NCBI GenBank assembly: GCA_019308925.1
Contig: JAFDHG010000013.1
Coordinates: 1-40,040, forward strand
From: Deltaproteobacteria bacterium
Lineage (GTDB): Bacteria > Desulfobacterota > B13-G15 > RBG-16-54-18
Length of the DNA stretch: 40,040 nucleotides
Reading direction: 5' to 3'
The position numbers were made by a program, and so were the translations under genes. Under the pieces are notes generated by a model. The model had not been told where the DNA came from, did no database searches, and worked only from the letters and a program-made list of their open reading frames with translations. Shown here one piece after another: positions 15,052 through 23,936 of this stretch (position 1 is the stretch's first letter; the number at the start of each line of letters is the position of its first letter).

Positions 15052-16035
15052 CTATATCTCCATGGCCTCCCTCGCCTCAGTCATGGTGTTCTGGGCCACC
15101 GCTGTCGCCCTTTCGGTCCCTTCACGGATGATCTCCTCTACCTCACCTAAATGGGTGAGGTAGTAATCCCTCTTCTCCTGGATAGGGGCCAGATATTCTT
15201 TCACCCTCTTGACCAAGATTCTTTTGCACTCGGTGCATCCTATTCCAGCCCGACGACAATCCCTATCGATCTCCCGGACAACCTCGGGATCAGTATAGAT
15301 GCGGTGATAGGAGAAGACGCTGCACACCTCTGGGTCCCCTGGATCCTTCCTGTATCCCCTTTGAGGGTCTGTGATCATCTGCTCGATCTTGGCCGCCAGG
15401 ACCTCTTCAGGGTCAGAGATATAGATGGCGTTGTTGTAGCTCTTACTCATCTTCCTCCCATCGATCCCCAGCAGGTTGGGGACTTCCGTTAATAACGCCT
15501 CGGGAAGGGGGAACACCTCTCGATATAGATAGTTAAACCTGCGGGCTATCTCCCTGGTGATCTCTAAATGGGGGAGTTGATCCCTGCCCACGGGGACATA
15601 ATTACCCTTGTACATGAGGATGTCGGCGGCCTGCAGCACGGGATATCCGAGAAAGCCATAAGTCCCCAGCTCTTTGTCCCCCAGCTCTTCTTGCTGCTCC
15701 TTGTATGTGGGGTTGCGCTCCAACCAACCGAGGGGGGTGATCATGGACAGCAGGAGATGGAGCTCTGCATGTTCCTTTATCCACGACTGGACAAAGAGGG
15801 TGCTGCGCTGGGGATCTAGGCCCACACTCAACCAATCGATGAACATCTCGGTCAAACTCTCGTTGATGACGGAGGTATTCTTGTATTCAGAGGTCAAGGC
15901 GTGCCAATCCGCAGCGAAATAAAAGCATTCATACTCGTCCTGGAGACCCCGCCAGTTCTCTAGGATGCCGTGAATATGCCCCAAGTGGGTCTTGCCGGTG
16001 GGACGCATGCCGCTTACTACCCGCCTCTTCTCCAT
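15052..16035 (-). CDS. trpS: Tryptophanyl-tRNA synthetase
   Basis: A 327-residue class I synthetase charging tRNA-Trp. The HIGH-type motif is G14-K-T-H-L-G-H20 and the KMSKS motif is K195-M-S-K-S199, with G-R-D-Q-L-P-H for tRNA/ATP handling in between. Length is normal. GGGAGGA stands upstream of the ATG. The C-terminal part has a C-x2-C-like G-C-T-E-C-K, seen in some bacterial TrpRS. It is the second gene of the operon. Its presence is relevant to the putative Trp attenuator at 30672-30814, though the two loci are far apart. Confidence 0.96.
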   Translation of the reverse strand: MEKRRVVSGMRPTGKTHLGHIHGILENWRGLQDEYECFYFAADWHALTSEYKNTSVINESLTEMFIDWLSVGLDPQRSTLFVQSWIKEHAELHLLLSMITPLGWLERNPTYKEQQEELGDKELGTYGFLGYPVLQAADILMYKGNYVPVGRDQLPHLEITREIARRFNYLYREVFPLPEALLTEVPNLLGIDGRKMSKSYNNAIYISDPEEVLAAKIEQMITDPQRGYRKDPGDPEVCSVFSYHRIYTDPEVVREIDRDCRRAGIGCTECKRILVKRVKEYLAPIQEKRDYYLTHLGEVEEIIREGTERATAVAQNTMTEAREAMEI

Positions 16036-16048
16036 ATCATATTCCTCC

Positions 16049-16687
16049 CTAAATATGTGGTCCCAAAAAGAGTTGCACGCCGAACATTATGACAGGGAAG
16101 ACAACGAAATTGACCACCTGGGTGATGATCAAAAAGATGAGGATCAAGAACCCATAGGGCTCTACCTTAGCAAAGGTCTCTGCCTTCTCCGGGGGAAGAA
16201 GCCCAGCCAGGACCCTACCTCCATCAAGGGGAGGGATGGGGATGATATTGAAGATGGCCAGCCCCAGGTTGATCACCACGCCCACCTTTAACATGAGCAG
16301 GATGGGAACAAATATCTTGAGGAGCAGAGGAAAGTTGGGAAGGGAAAGCTGGAGCAGGAACCGGAAGGCGATGGCGAAGACCCCTGCCAGCAGGACATTG
16401 GTCACCGGACCAGCCAAGGCCACCCACATCATATCTCTGCGGGGGTCCTTGAAATTTAAGGGGTTTACCGGCACCGGCTTGGCCCAACCGATCATCCTGG
16501 TGAAAAAGAAGACCAAGGTCCCCACCAGATCGAGGTGTTTGATGGGGTTGAGGGTAAGCCTGCCTGCCAACCGCGGCGTCGGATCCCCCAACCGGTCGGC
16601 CACCCACCCATGGGCGACCTCATGTAAGGTCACAGCCAATAGGATGGGAAGGACTAAGATGGAGATTTGTTGAATGGTTGAACCCAC
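16049..16687 (-). CDS. Site-2 protease family (M50) membrane metalloprotease
   Basis: 212 residues and several membrane helices. The zinc-binding motif H-E-V-A-H is at residues 22-26 and the second motif P-P-L-D-G-G-R-V-L is about 130 residues later, as in short Rip/SpoIVFB-like intramembrane proteases. The frame is open up to TTG 16744, but those first codons coincide with a near-consensus promoter (16716-16744), so translation cannot start there on its own transcript. GTG 16687, with GAGGCGG upstream, starts exactly where the family usually starts. It is the first gene of the M50-trpS-scpA-secreted-sppA operon. The substrate is unknown. Confidence 0.85.
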   Translation of the reverse strand: MGSTIQQISILVLPILLAVTLHEVAHGWVADRLGDPTPRLAGRLTLNPIKHLDLVGTLVFFFTRMIGWAKPVPVNPLNFKDPRRDMMWVALAGPVTNVLLAGVFAIAFRFLLQLSLPNFPLLLKIFVPILLMLKVGVVINLGLAIFNIIPIPPLDGGRVLAGLLPPEKAETFAKVEPYGFLILIFLIITQVVNFVVFPVIMFGVQLFLGPHI

Positions 16688-16715
16688 GTCCGCCTCAGGG
16701 ATAAAATTTTCCCCT

Positions 16716-16744
16716 AAATTATCAGAGCGAAACAATAAAGTCAA
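16716..16744 (-). promoter_or_regulatory. Promoter for the M50-trpS-scpA-sppA operon, overlapping the end of the CCA-enzyme gene
   Basis: On the minus strand: TTGACT (16744-16739), 17 bases, TAATTT (16721-16716). The -35 box overlaps the TGA stop of the upstream gene. The predicted start is near 16709, about 22 bases ahead of GTG 16687. Confidence 0.65.
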
Positions 16745-19356
16745 ACTCGCTCAGCCAGGTAATTGGCGCGAACATACCTTACTTCATCTTCTTTGGTCTT
16801 GACCTTGTCTTCGAGGCGGGCCAGGAGGAGGGAATCAAGGATCTCACGGTAGATAGGACCTGGTTGGATACCCAACTCCTGCAGATCCTTCCCCCGCAGA
16901 ATCACCTTCATATCTTTGAGCTTGGTGAAGAAGAGGGAGACCGACTTCTTTACCTCCTTCTCATCTGTCTTGGCCATCAAATAGAGAAGGACCTCGATGG
17001 AAATGGGCTTAAAAAGGGCATATATCTCCTTGGGCCTCATCCGCCTTTTGCGGGCCTTTTGCAGTATGGTGAACCCTTCCCTTCTCCCCTCTATCAATCT
17101 CTTTCTGTACCGTGGGGAAAGGGAGAGCCTCTGGGCCATCTCTTCCAACCCTTCCGGCTGCAACTGATCGGCCAAACCGAAGAGATAGACCATCCATTTC
17201 AAATAGCCCCCCCCTAAAAAGAGGAGATCAAACCAGCTGATCACCTCATATATCCTGGCCAGCAGGGCCTTGGTCTGAGAGTTATAATCCAAACAAGGAT
17301 GGATGAATTTGAGGAGATCGAACTCCGCCATCCTCTCCAGTATGGGAAGGGGATTTTCCTCTCGCAGGATCAGCTCCAGCTCCGAGAAGAGCCTCGCCCC
17401 GCTCAACCTCTCCAAAAAACCCATGGAGATGGCGTTTTTGATCAGGTTCTGGGTATGCTTCCCGATTTGAAAGCCAAACCTCTGTTCAAAACGGATGGCC
17501 CGAAAGATGCGTGATGGATCCTCCACGAAACTGAGGTTGTGCAGGACCCTAACCACCCCCTCCTTCAGATCCCTCTGGCCCCCAAAGAAGTCGAGGAGAT
17601 GGCCAAAGGCACCTGGTCTCAGCTCGATGGCCAAGGTATTTATGGTAAAGTCCCGGCGGAAGAGGTCCATCTTTATGGAACTGAGCTCTACAGTCGGAAG
17701 GGCGGCCGGGCGTTCATAGTATTCCATCCTCGCCGTGGCCACATCGATCTTATATCCATTGGAGAAGAGGATGGTGGCGGTCTTCATCCTTTTGTGTACC
17801 TTCACTCGGCATCCACTTTTGGCACCGAAGACCTGGGCAAAGCGGATACCATCCTCCTCCACCACCACATCGATATCGTAGTTCTCCTTCCTCAAGATCA
17901 GATCCCTGACAAAGCCTCCCACGGCATATACCTTATACCCTAACTCCTCCCCCACCTGACCTAATGCACGCAGCAGAGAGATGACCTGGAGGGGCAGTCT
18001 CTCATCCATGAGCTTGGTGAGCACCTTTTTCCTCGCATAGATGGGACCCAGAGGAGAAGGGGTAAGGGCATCGTGCAGGGCCCGCAAGAGGTCCGTCCTG
18101 GTGATCCCCCCGATCAACCTCCCCCCCTCTACCACCGGCAGAAACCTCTGATTCTCCCCCACGATGTAACCCTGCACCTCTCGCAAAGGGGTCCCAGGCC
18201 CCACAACAGAAAAATCGGTTGTCATATATTCCCTTACCGAAAGGCCCCCCAGGCCATGGAGGGTGGCCTTCTCCACGGTTGGCCGCGAGATCAGACCCAC
18301 CAAGTTCTCCCCCATTAAGACAGGCAACACGTTGATATTATAATACTTGCTCAATATCCCATGGGCCTCTTCTAGGGTGTCTCCCTCCTGGATGGTCTTG
18401 AGGGGATGGATCATGATATCCTTGGCCCTTATCTTAGGTTTGACCACCTCATGTAAGATCCCCAACAGTCTTTCTTTGGCCTGTACCAGGGTCAAATCCC
18501 TGATGGTGGCTGAGGCTGCAGTGGGATGTCCGCCCCCACCGAACTCTACGGCCACCTCGGCCACATTCACCTCCTCCACCCTGCTCCTGCCGATGAGATA
18601 GGTTCGATCCTCCATCCTGATCAAGGCGAAGACGACATTGAGGTTCTCCATGTCCTTCAGCTTATGGACCAGGACCGCCACGTCTCCAATATACCTATCG
18701 GACGAGCCGGTAGTTACCACCACCTCCACCCCCCGGATATTATATCGCTCTGCCGAACGGATGAGGTCATTGAGCAGAAAGACCTGCTCGGCGGTCAACT
18801 CCCTAGTGATCATATCGGAGATGCTGTTGAGGCTCGCCCCTTTCGTGAGGAGATAGGCAGCAGCGTAAAAGTCTTCTTTAGTGGTGGAGCTAAAGGTGAG
18901 AGATCCTGTATCCTCGTAGATCCCCAACATCATGATGGTCGCCTCATCAGGGGTGATTCTGATCCCCTTCTGCCTCAATATCCTGAGGAGAATGGTAATG
19001 GTGGCCCCTGTCTCCTCTATGACCTCCAGAGTCCCCCTCACATCGTCTGTTGAAGGGGGATGGTGGTCGTAGATATGTATCTCCAAACCGGGTTTGTCCA
19101 CAATCTCGACAAATTTCCCTATGCGGGACCTCTGCCTCGTATCCACCATGATAAGCCTTCTGATATCTTCCAGTTCTATGTCCTTCACCCTATCCGCTTC
19201 CAGGATATAGAAGCTAGAGCGGACAAAGAAGTCCCGCAAACCCTTTTCCTGAGACCCGGGGAATACCAACTTGGCCTCAGGGTAGAGCTTTTGGGCCGCC
19301 AACATGGAGGCCAAGGCGTCAAAATCCGCATTGATATGGGTGATGATGACATCCAC
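16741..19356 (-). CDS. DHH-CBS-tRNA nucleotidyltransferase (CCA/A-adding type) fusion
   Basis: About 870 residues. The N-terminal DHH phosphoesterase has H-I-N-A-D-F-D-A, then V-D-T-R and Y-D-H-H-P-P, with G-G-G-G-H at the DHHA1 end near 275. Two CBS repeats follow (about 315-430), then a poly(A)-polymerase-type head with G-G-F-V-R-D and D-I-D-V-V (about 475-510), and a helical tRNA-binding tail. The architecture is known for CCA- or A-adding tRNA enzymes in several anaerobic lineages; CC- versus A-adding cannot be told by eye. Start: TTG 19371 is open, but GGGGGA (19365-19370) points to GTG 19356 and fits the promoter at 19377-19405. Confidence 0.88.
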   Translation of the reverse strand: MDVIITHINADFDALASMLAAQKLYPEAKLVFPGSQEKGLRDFFVRSSFYILEADRVKDIELEDIRRLIMVDTRQRSRIGKFVEIVDKPGLEIHIYDHHPPSTDDVRGTLEVIEETGATITILLRILRQKGIRITPDEATIMMLGIYEDTGSLTFSSTTKEDFYAAAYLLTKGASLNSISDMITRELTAEQVFLLNDLIRSAERYNIRGVEVVVTTGSSDRYIGDVAVLVHKLKDMENLNVVFALIRMEDRTYLIGRSRVEEVNVAEVAVEFGGGGHPTAASATIRDLTLVQAKERLLGILHEVVKPKIRAKDIMIHPLKTIQEGDTLEEAHGILSKYYNINVLPVLMGENLVGLISRPTVEKATLHGLGGLSVREYMTTDFSVVGPGTPLREVQGYIVGENQRFLPVVEGGRLIGGITRTDLLRALHDALTPSPLGPIYARKKVLTKLMDERLPLQVISLLRALGQVGEELGYKVYAVGGFVRDLILRKENYDIDVVVEEDGIRFAQVFGAKSGCRVKVHKRMKTATILFSNGYKIDVATARMEYYERPAALPTVELSSIKMDLFRRDFTINTLAIELRPGAFGHLLDFFGGQRDLKEGVVRVLHNLSFVEDPSRIFRAIRFEQRFGFQIGKHTQNLIKNAISMGFLERLSGARLFSELELILREENPLPILERMAEFDLLKFIHPCLDYNSQTKALLARIYEVISWFDLLFLGGGYLKWMVYLFGLADQLQPEGLEEMAQRLSLSPRYRKRLIEGRREGFTILQKARKRRMRPKEIYALFKPISIEVLLYLMAKTDEKEVKKSVSLFFTKLKDMKVILRGKDLQELGIQPGPIYREILDSLLLARLEDKVKTKEDEVRYVRANYLAERV

Positions 19357-19376
19357 CAAGATATCCCCCAAATTTT

Positions 19377-19405
19377 TTATAACCTAGACAATGCGGTATT
19401 GTAAA
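19377..19405 (-). promoter_or_regulatory. Candidate promoter for the DHH-CBS-tRNA nucleotidyltransferase gene
   Basis: Minus strand TTTACA (19405-19400), 17 bases, TTATAA (19382-19377). A start near 19370 leaves room for GGGGGA and GTG 19356, and argues against the TTG at 19371. Confidence 0.5.
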
Positions 19406-19425
19406 AAATGGGCGTAATGATTATC

Positions 19426-19454
19426 TTGCACTATGACCCCTTATATGATAGAAG
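19426..19454 (+). promoter_or_regulatory. Candidate promoter for the zinc-ribbon-like gene
   Basis: TTGCAC (19426-19431), 17 bases, TAGAAG (19449-19454). The words CCCCTT and TGATAGAAGT recur at the same places in the iorAB promoter (30621-30649). Confidence 0.5.
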
Positions 19455-19487
19455 TTATTCTTTATTAAAGGGGTAAGGAGGGCATAG

Positions 19488-19754
19488 ATGGCCAGATGCC
19501 TCAGGTGCGGTAATACCTCTGCTTTTAACGTGTGGTGCTCCATTCAGAAGGTCCTGGAAGTAGAGCTCAATGAAAAAGAAGAGCTGGTAGAAATCATAGG
19601 GGAACCTGAGGATGAAAGCTTCCATAGTTTAGAAGATATCGAACTGATGGAGGACGATTTGGCCTTCGCGATGGTAAGTTGTGCATGGTGTGGAAGCAAG
19701 GAAATAGAGATAGATGGAAAAGAAGAAGTAATCTCCCTCCGCATCCGACATTGA
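19488..19754 (+). CDS. Small acidic protein with zinc-ribbon-like Cys pairs
   Basis: 88 residues, not recognised as a named family. C4-x2-C7 with C17, and C65-x2-C68 separated by a very acidic middle, suggest a split zinc ribbon. AAGGAGG lies 7-10 bases upstream of the ATG and a promoter lies before it. It stands alone, divergent from the tRNA nucleotidyltransferase and converging on rodZ with a 14-base gap. The intact Cys pairs, Shine-Dalgarno and promoter argue that it is real. Function unknown. Confidence 0.75.
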   Translation: MARCLRCGNTSAFNVWCSIQKVLEVELNEKEELVEIIGEPEDESFHSLEDIELMEDDLAFAMVSCAWCGSKEIEIDGKEEVISLRIRH

Positions 19755-19768
19755 GGAACAAAAACTAA

Positions 19769-20560
19769 TCATCCCTCCTTCCCAGGGGGAAGGGTGAGCT
19801 TGACCACCTGTCCCACCTCCCCTAAGAGCCCAAACTCCCTGCCATCAAAGATCACCTTTACGCCACCTGCGTTTCCTATCAAGAGTTCAAAACAGTGAGG
19901 CCCCCTACGGGTGTACCTGTCCCCTGGAGAAAGGGTGACATCAAAGGGGGGGGATGACCCCTCCTTTATCTCTACCCATGTCCTCTCCGAGGCCTCGATG
20001 ACAAGGACATGTTCTCGTCCAGGCAAGGCCTCCTCTTTCTCCTGCGCACCACCTTTAGGCAGAGGCGTTGATTCCTCCGCCGAAGGAGTGAGGGAAGGGG
20101 CCTGCAAATTGCCAGGGGGAGATGTAACCTCCTGCTCTGTGTAGGTCCCTTTGATGGATGCCTCCTCTACTCGCTCCCTGGGGCCTTGTCCAATCAGTAA
20201 GAGGAAAAGGACTATTATGATCATCAAGAGGATGGCCCCAGCAACAATGTACTTTTTGGGTACTTCCTTCTCCCTTTCGAGGAAGGGCTCTTCTGTCCCC
20301 TTGGTCGGGTATTCCTTTTGCCACTCTTTATATCTGAACAGGACCTCTTCGGGGTCCAACCCAATATATCTGGCGTAGGCCTCTATGAAACCCTTCACAA
20401 AGACCTCTGGAGGCAGAACCTCTCGTTGATCCTCTTCAATGGCCTCCAAGATGGTGCGACGAATCTTAGTGGCCCGGCAGATCTCCTCTAACGAGGCCTT
20501 TCTTGCCTCTCGCTCTTTTCTTAGATAGGCACCAAAACTTTCCATCTCCACCTTCACCAT
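19769..20560 (-). CDS. rodZ: RodZ-like HTH membrane protein (cell-shape regulator)
   Basis: 263 residues. The cytoplasmic HTH_25-type domain covers about 7-75 (F-G-A-Y-L-R-K-E-R-E-A-R...V-F-V-K-G-F-I-E-A-Y-A-R-Y-I-G-L-D-P). One membrane helix lies at about 105-126. A Pro/Ser/Glu-rich linker leads to a C-terminal DUF4115 beta domain (about 185-255). RodZ links MreB filaments to the elongation machinery; mreB is about 9 kb away on the same strand. The start may be M1 (20560) or M6 (20545), the latter having AAGGTGGAG just upstream. It is the last gene after era in the mla operon direction. Confidence 0.85.
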   Translation of the reverse strand: MVKVEMESFGAYLRKEREARKASLEEICRATKIRRTILEAIEEDQREVLPPEVFVKGFIEAYARYIGLDPEEVLFRYKEWQKEYPTKGTEEPFLEREKEVPKKYIVAGAILLMIIIVLFLLLIGQGPRERVEEASIKGTYTEQEVTSPPGNLQAPSLTPSAEESTPLPKGGAQEKEEALPGREHVLVIEASERTWVEIKEGSSPPFDVTLSPGDRYTRRGPHCFELLIGNAGGVKVIFDGREFGLLGEVGQVVKLTLPPGKEG

Positions 20561-20596
20561 ACCATATAGCGCCCTATGACTTTTGTCAATTTCTTC

Positions 20597-21481
20597 TTAA
20601 GCGAGGCCAAACTCCCGCAAGGCATAATCCTTCTTCGTCCAGTCCTTCTGCACCCTCACCCAAAGGTCCAGGTATACCTTGGCACCCAGGAGCTGCTCCA
20701 GGTCCATCCTGGCCCGTTTTCCGATCTCTTTCAACATCCTTCCACCCTTCCCAATGAGAATCCCCTTCTGAGATTCCCTCTCTATATTGATAGAGGTCCT
20801 TATCCAGATCACTCCCCCCTCCCTCTCCTTAAAATCCTCCACCACCACCGCACATGAATAGGGGATCTCCTGATGGGTCAGGTAAAAGATCTTCTCCCGG
20901 ATGATCTCCCTCGCCATAAACCTCTCCGTCTGATCGGTGATGAAGTCATCCGGATAGTACTTGGGACCAGGGGGAAGGAATGCTATAATCTCTTTTTCTA
21001 AGCGGTCCACTCCGGTGCCCAAGAGGGCCGATATCCGCATGACCTTGGTATAAGGGAAAGGGGGTTCTGGCAAGGCACCACCTCCTTTTACCAGATCGAC
21101 CTTGTTGATCAATAAGATGACCGGGGCCTTTATCCCCTCAAGGACCTCCCATACTATCTCCTCCCCTTGTAGGAAGGGTCGGAAGGCCTCTACCATGTGG
21201 AGGACTATATCGGCATCTTGCAAGGCACCTTTGGTCGCATTGAGCATATATCTGTTGTGTTTTGAGGTGTCCTCATGGATCCCAGGGGTATCTACAAAGA
21301 TGATCTGGGCATGAGGAAGGGTCTTGACCCCGAGGATCCTATTCCAAGTGGTCTGTGGTTTGGGTGAGACGATGGCAATCTTCTCCCCCAGGAAACGATT
21401 GAGGAGGGTGGACTTCCCCACATTGGGCCGCCCAATAATGGGGACAAAACCCGAATGGAAATCATCTTCCTGCTTCTCCAA
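20597..21481 (-). CDS. era: GTPase Era
   Basis: A 294-residue ribosome-assembly GTPase binding the 3' end of 16S rRNA. G1 is G17-R-P-N-V-G-K-S24; K-P-Q-T-T-W-N-R-I is the switch region, where Arg is more usual than Trp; G3 is D64-T-P-G; G4 is N-K-V-D near 125-128; S-A-L-L-G-T-G is G5. The C-terminal KH domain has G-K-G-G-R-M-L-K-E-I-G. The start overlaps the end of mlaD by 20 bases, indicating co-translation with the lipid-transport genes. Confidence 0.95.
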   Translation of the reverse strand: MEKQEDDFHSGFVPIIGRPNVGKSTLLNRFLGEKIAIVSPKPQTTWNRILGVKTLPHAQIIFVDTPGIHEDTSKHNRYMLNATKGALQDADIVLHMVEAFRPFLQGEEIVWEVLEGIKAPVILLINKVDLVKGGGALPEPPFPYTKVMRISALLGTGVDRLEKEIIAFLPPGPKYYPDDFITDQTERFMAREIIREKIFYLTHQEIPYSCAVVVEDFKEREGGVIWIRTSINIERESQKGILIGKGGRMLKEIGKRARMDLEQLLGAKVYLDLWVRVQKDWTKKDYALREFGLA

Positions 21482-22394
21482 TCCCCTCCTCCTTCTTTTT
21501 TTTGATGGTGTAACGGATGAGCCCCTTGATGACCTGACTCCTCTTGGCCCCTCCGAGGATCACTTTTAGGTCTTCATAGACCGAGGGGTCGTTGATGATG
21601 GCCCCCAAACTTCCCTCTCCCCTTTCTACCTTCTTGACGATGTTATTTAAAGATTGGGCGACGGAAGAGAGCTCCTTCATCAGGTCATCCAGGGATGAAG
21701 AGGCCATTGATAGATCCTTTACCAGATCCCCTCCTTCCTTGCTGACGATGGTGCTCAAAGACCGGGAGGTATCGGAGAGCTCCTTTATCAAATCATCCAG
21801 GGAGGCAGAGGCCACCGACAGATTCCTCACCAACTTCCCCCCAGCAGGATCATATAAGACAGCATGGAGAAACCCCTTCCCGGACCTCACCTGGGTGCTG
21901 ATCTCCTTGATGTCCACCAAGATGGTATTGATGACATCGATGACCGCCTCGGTTTTGGCCACATAGGCGAAGAGGTCGATGGGATCAACACTCTTTATTC
22001 GTGCCCTGCCCGACAAGACCTTGTTCTCAGGTGACCCCAGGGTGATCTCCACATATTTATCACCCAACAGGCCCATGGTCTGAATGGTGGCTATAGAGTC
22101 CTCCCGGATCCTTTCTTGAATCCCCTTATTTATCTTCATCTCTACCTTGATGGTCTTTTCCTCTATATCTCCCGCGAAATAGATGGCGCTAACCCTGCCC
22201 ACTGTAAGGCCGGCCAATCTCACCGGAGCGCCAACGACCAGCCCCTTGATGTTGGAGAAGCAGGCCCAAAGGGTGTATTGACTCTGAAAGTACCTCTGAT
22301 GGCTCCCGATAGCGAAGATGACCACGGCGAAAAGGACCAGGATGATCACCACAAAGGCCCCTACCTTTATCTCGGTAAATTTAGTCGATCTCAT
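21462..22394 (-). CDS. mlaD: MlaD/MCE-domain lipid-transport substrate-binding protein
   Basis: 310 residues. One N-terminal membrane helix (about 10-29) is followed by an MCE domain (about 37-115: F-S-N-I-K-G-L-V-V-G-A-P-V-R-L-A-G...V-G-R-V-S). A long helical tail contains two near-identical units with A-S-x-S-L-D-D-L-[IM]-K-E-L-S, so an internal repeat. It forms the periplasmic ring of the Mla phospholipid transporter together with MlaE and MlaF. The tail is longer than in E. coli MlaD (183 aa). No mlaC or mlaB gene is nearby. Confidence 0.9.
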   Translation of the reverse strand: MRSTKFTEIKVGAFVVIILVLFAVVIFAIGSHQRYFQSQYTLWACFSNIKGLVVGAPVRLAGLTVGRVSAIYFAGDIEEKTIKVEMKINKGIQERIREDSIATIQTMGLLGDKYVEITLGSPENKVLSGRARIKSVDPIDLFAYVAKTEAVIDVINTILVDIKEISTQVRSGKGFLHAVLYDPAGGKLVRNLSVASASLDDLIKELSDTSRSLSTIVSKEGGDLVKDLSMASSSLDDLMKELSSVAQSLNNIVKKVERGEGSLGAIINDPSVYEDLKVILGGAKRSQVIKGLIRYTIKKKKEEGIGEAGR

Positions 22395-22406
22395 CCTCTC
22401 CTCCTT

Positions 22407-23156
22407 TTATTCTCCTTCAGTGACCTCATCGGCGATAAATGCCCTTACCTCTTTGAGTTCAGAGGAGACAAACTCCTCCTTGGTCCCCACCATGGCGATC
22501 TTCCCTCTATGTAAGAGGACCAAACGATCTGTCACCGCATAGGCGCTGTCCAGATCGTGGGTGACCACGATGGAGGTGACCTTTAATATCTTCTGGATCT
22601 CAACAATAAGGTGGTTTATCCTCTTGATATTGGCCGGATCAAGACCTGTGGTGGGTTCATCGTACAGGATGATCTCTGGATCGATGGCGATGGCCCTGGC
22701 CAGGGCCACCCTCTTCTTCATCCCCCCACTCAGCTCTGCAGGCATCTTGTCCTCCACCCCCTCCAAACCCACCAAGCGCAGTTTCTCTTTCACCATCCTC
22801 TGGATCTCTCCTTCGGGGAGACGGAAGTGCTCCCTGATAGGATAGGCCACGTTCTCCCCGGCACTGAGGGAATCAAAGAGGGCAGCACCTTGAAAGAGCA
22901 TCCCCATTTTTCTCCTAATGGGGAGCAGCTCATGTTCCCTGAGGGGCACAATATCCCTCCCCTCGATGCATATTTCTCCTTGATTGGGCTTTTCCAAGCC
23001 AGTGATAAGCCTGAGCAGGACGCTCTTACCCGTGCCACTACCACCCAAGATGGTGATGGTCTCCCCCTTTTTTATCCCTAGCTTCAGTCCCTGCAAGACC
23101 TGGAGGTCGTCGTAGGATTTATAGATATCTTTGATTTCGATGATCGACCTTTTCAT
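22407..23156 (-). CDS. mlaF: MlaF ABC transporter ATPase
   Basis: 249 residues, cytoplasmic ATPase of the Mla complex. Walker A is G38-G-S-G-T-G-K-S45, the signature L-S-G-G-M-K-K-R, Walker B I-I-L-Y-D-E-P-T-T-G-L-D-P, and H-switch V-V-T-H-D. The L-S-G-G-M variant is typical of the Mla/Ttg2A branch. It lies three bases after mlaE and twelve before mlaD. Confidence 0.95.
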   Translation of the reverse strand: MKRSIIEIKDIYKSYDDLQVLQGLKLGIKKGETITILGGSGTGKSVLLRLITGLEKPNQGEICIEGRDIVPLREHELLPIRRKMGMLFQGAALFDSLSAGENVAYPIREHFRLPEGEIQRMVKEKLRLVGLEGVEDKMPAELSGGMKKRVALARAIAIDPEIILYDEPTTGLDPANIKRINHLIVEIQKILKVTSIVVTHDLDSAYAVTDRLVLLHRGKIAMVGTKEEFVSSELKEVRAFIADEVTEGE

Positions 23157-23159
23157 CTT

Positions 23160-23936
23160 CTAGAGTAACATAAATAACTTGGTCAAAAAGAAGTCAGACA
23201 CCAAGACCATAATGGAGACCAAGACCACAGTAGTGGTGGTGGAGCGGCCAACCCCCTCGGTCCCCCCCTTGGTAACCATCCCCTGATAGCACCCGATGAC
23301 CGCGATGATGAAGCCAAAGAAGAAGGCCTTACCCACCCCGCTGGCCATATCCTGTAAAGATATATTCTCCAAGATAGTGGTAAAATAGTAGTAGGAGTTG
23401 ACCTGAAGCTCTAAGACACTGATAATGAGCCCCCCCAAGATACCCAAGATGTCGGCCACAATGGTGAGAAGGGGGAGGACCAATACCGTTGCGACCAATT
23501 TGGGGACCACCAGTTTCTTCACGGGATTGGCCCCCATAACCCGGATGGCATCGATCTGCTCGGTCACCTTCATGGAACCGATCTCAGCGGTAATACCTGA
23601 ACCTACCCTCCCCCCCACCATGATGGCGGTGAAGACCGGCCCTATTTCCCTTACCATGGATATGGCCACCACCACCCCAATAAACCCTTTGGCCCCAAAA
23701 CGGCTCAGGGCATAGGCGGTCTGCAGGGCCAAGACCATCCCCGCAAAGATGGCGATGACATTGACCACTGTCAAGGAACGAATGCCGATGTAATCCATCT
23801 CCTGCACGATAAGCCCTAGTTGGTAGGGTGGTCTAATCCCATAATAGACTGCCTGAAGGAGGAGGTGGGTAGCCCCACCCACATACATGAGGGCAGATCT
23901 CAATTGCTGCAGGATGAGATAGGCCAGTTCCTTCAA
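23160..23936 (-). CDS. mlaE: MlaE ABC transporter permease
   Basis: 258 residues with five to six hydrophobic helices and the conserved MlaE segments G-P-V-F-T-A-I-M-V-G-G-R-V-G-S-G-I-T-A-E-I-G and E-Q-I-D-A-I-R-V-M-G-A-N-P. Inner-membrane permease of the retrograde phospholipid transporter. The start overlaps the upstream lipoprotein by four bases (ATGA). Confidence 0.95.
   Translation of the reverse strand: MKELAYLILQQLRSALMYVGGATHLLLQAVYYGIRPPYQLGLIVQEMDYIGIRSLTVVNVIAIFAGMVLALQTAYALSRFGAKGFIGVVVAISMVREIGPVFTAIMVGGRVGSGITAEIGSMKVTEQIDAIRVMGANPVKKLVVPKLVATVLVLPLLTIVADILGILGGLIISVLELQVNSYYYFTTILENISLQDMASGVGKAFFFGFIIAVIGCYQGMVTKGGTEGVGRSTTTTVVLVSIMVLVSDFFLTKLFMLL

Noticed and set aside
18526-19053. 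175-codon open frame on the + strand
   Set aside because: Antisense to the DHH-CBS-tRNA nucleotidyltransferase; no domain and no ribosome site. The same holds for the other long + strand frames at 15151, 16236, 16864, 17539, 22611 and 27539.
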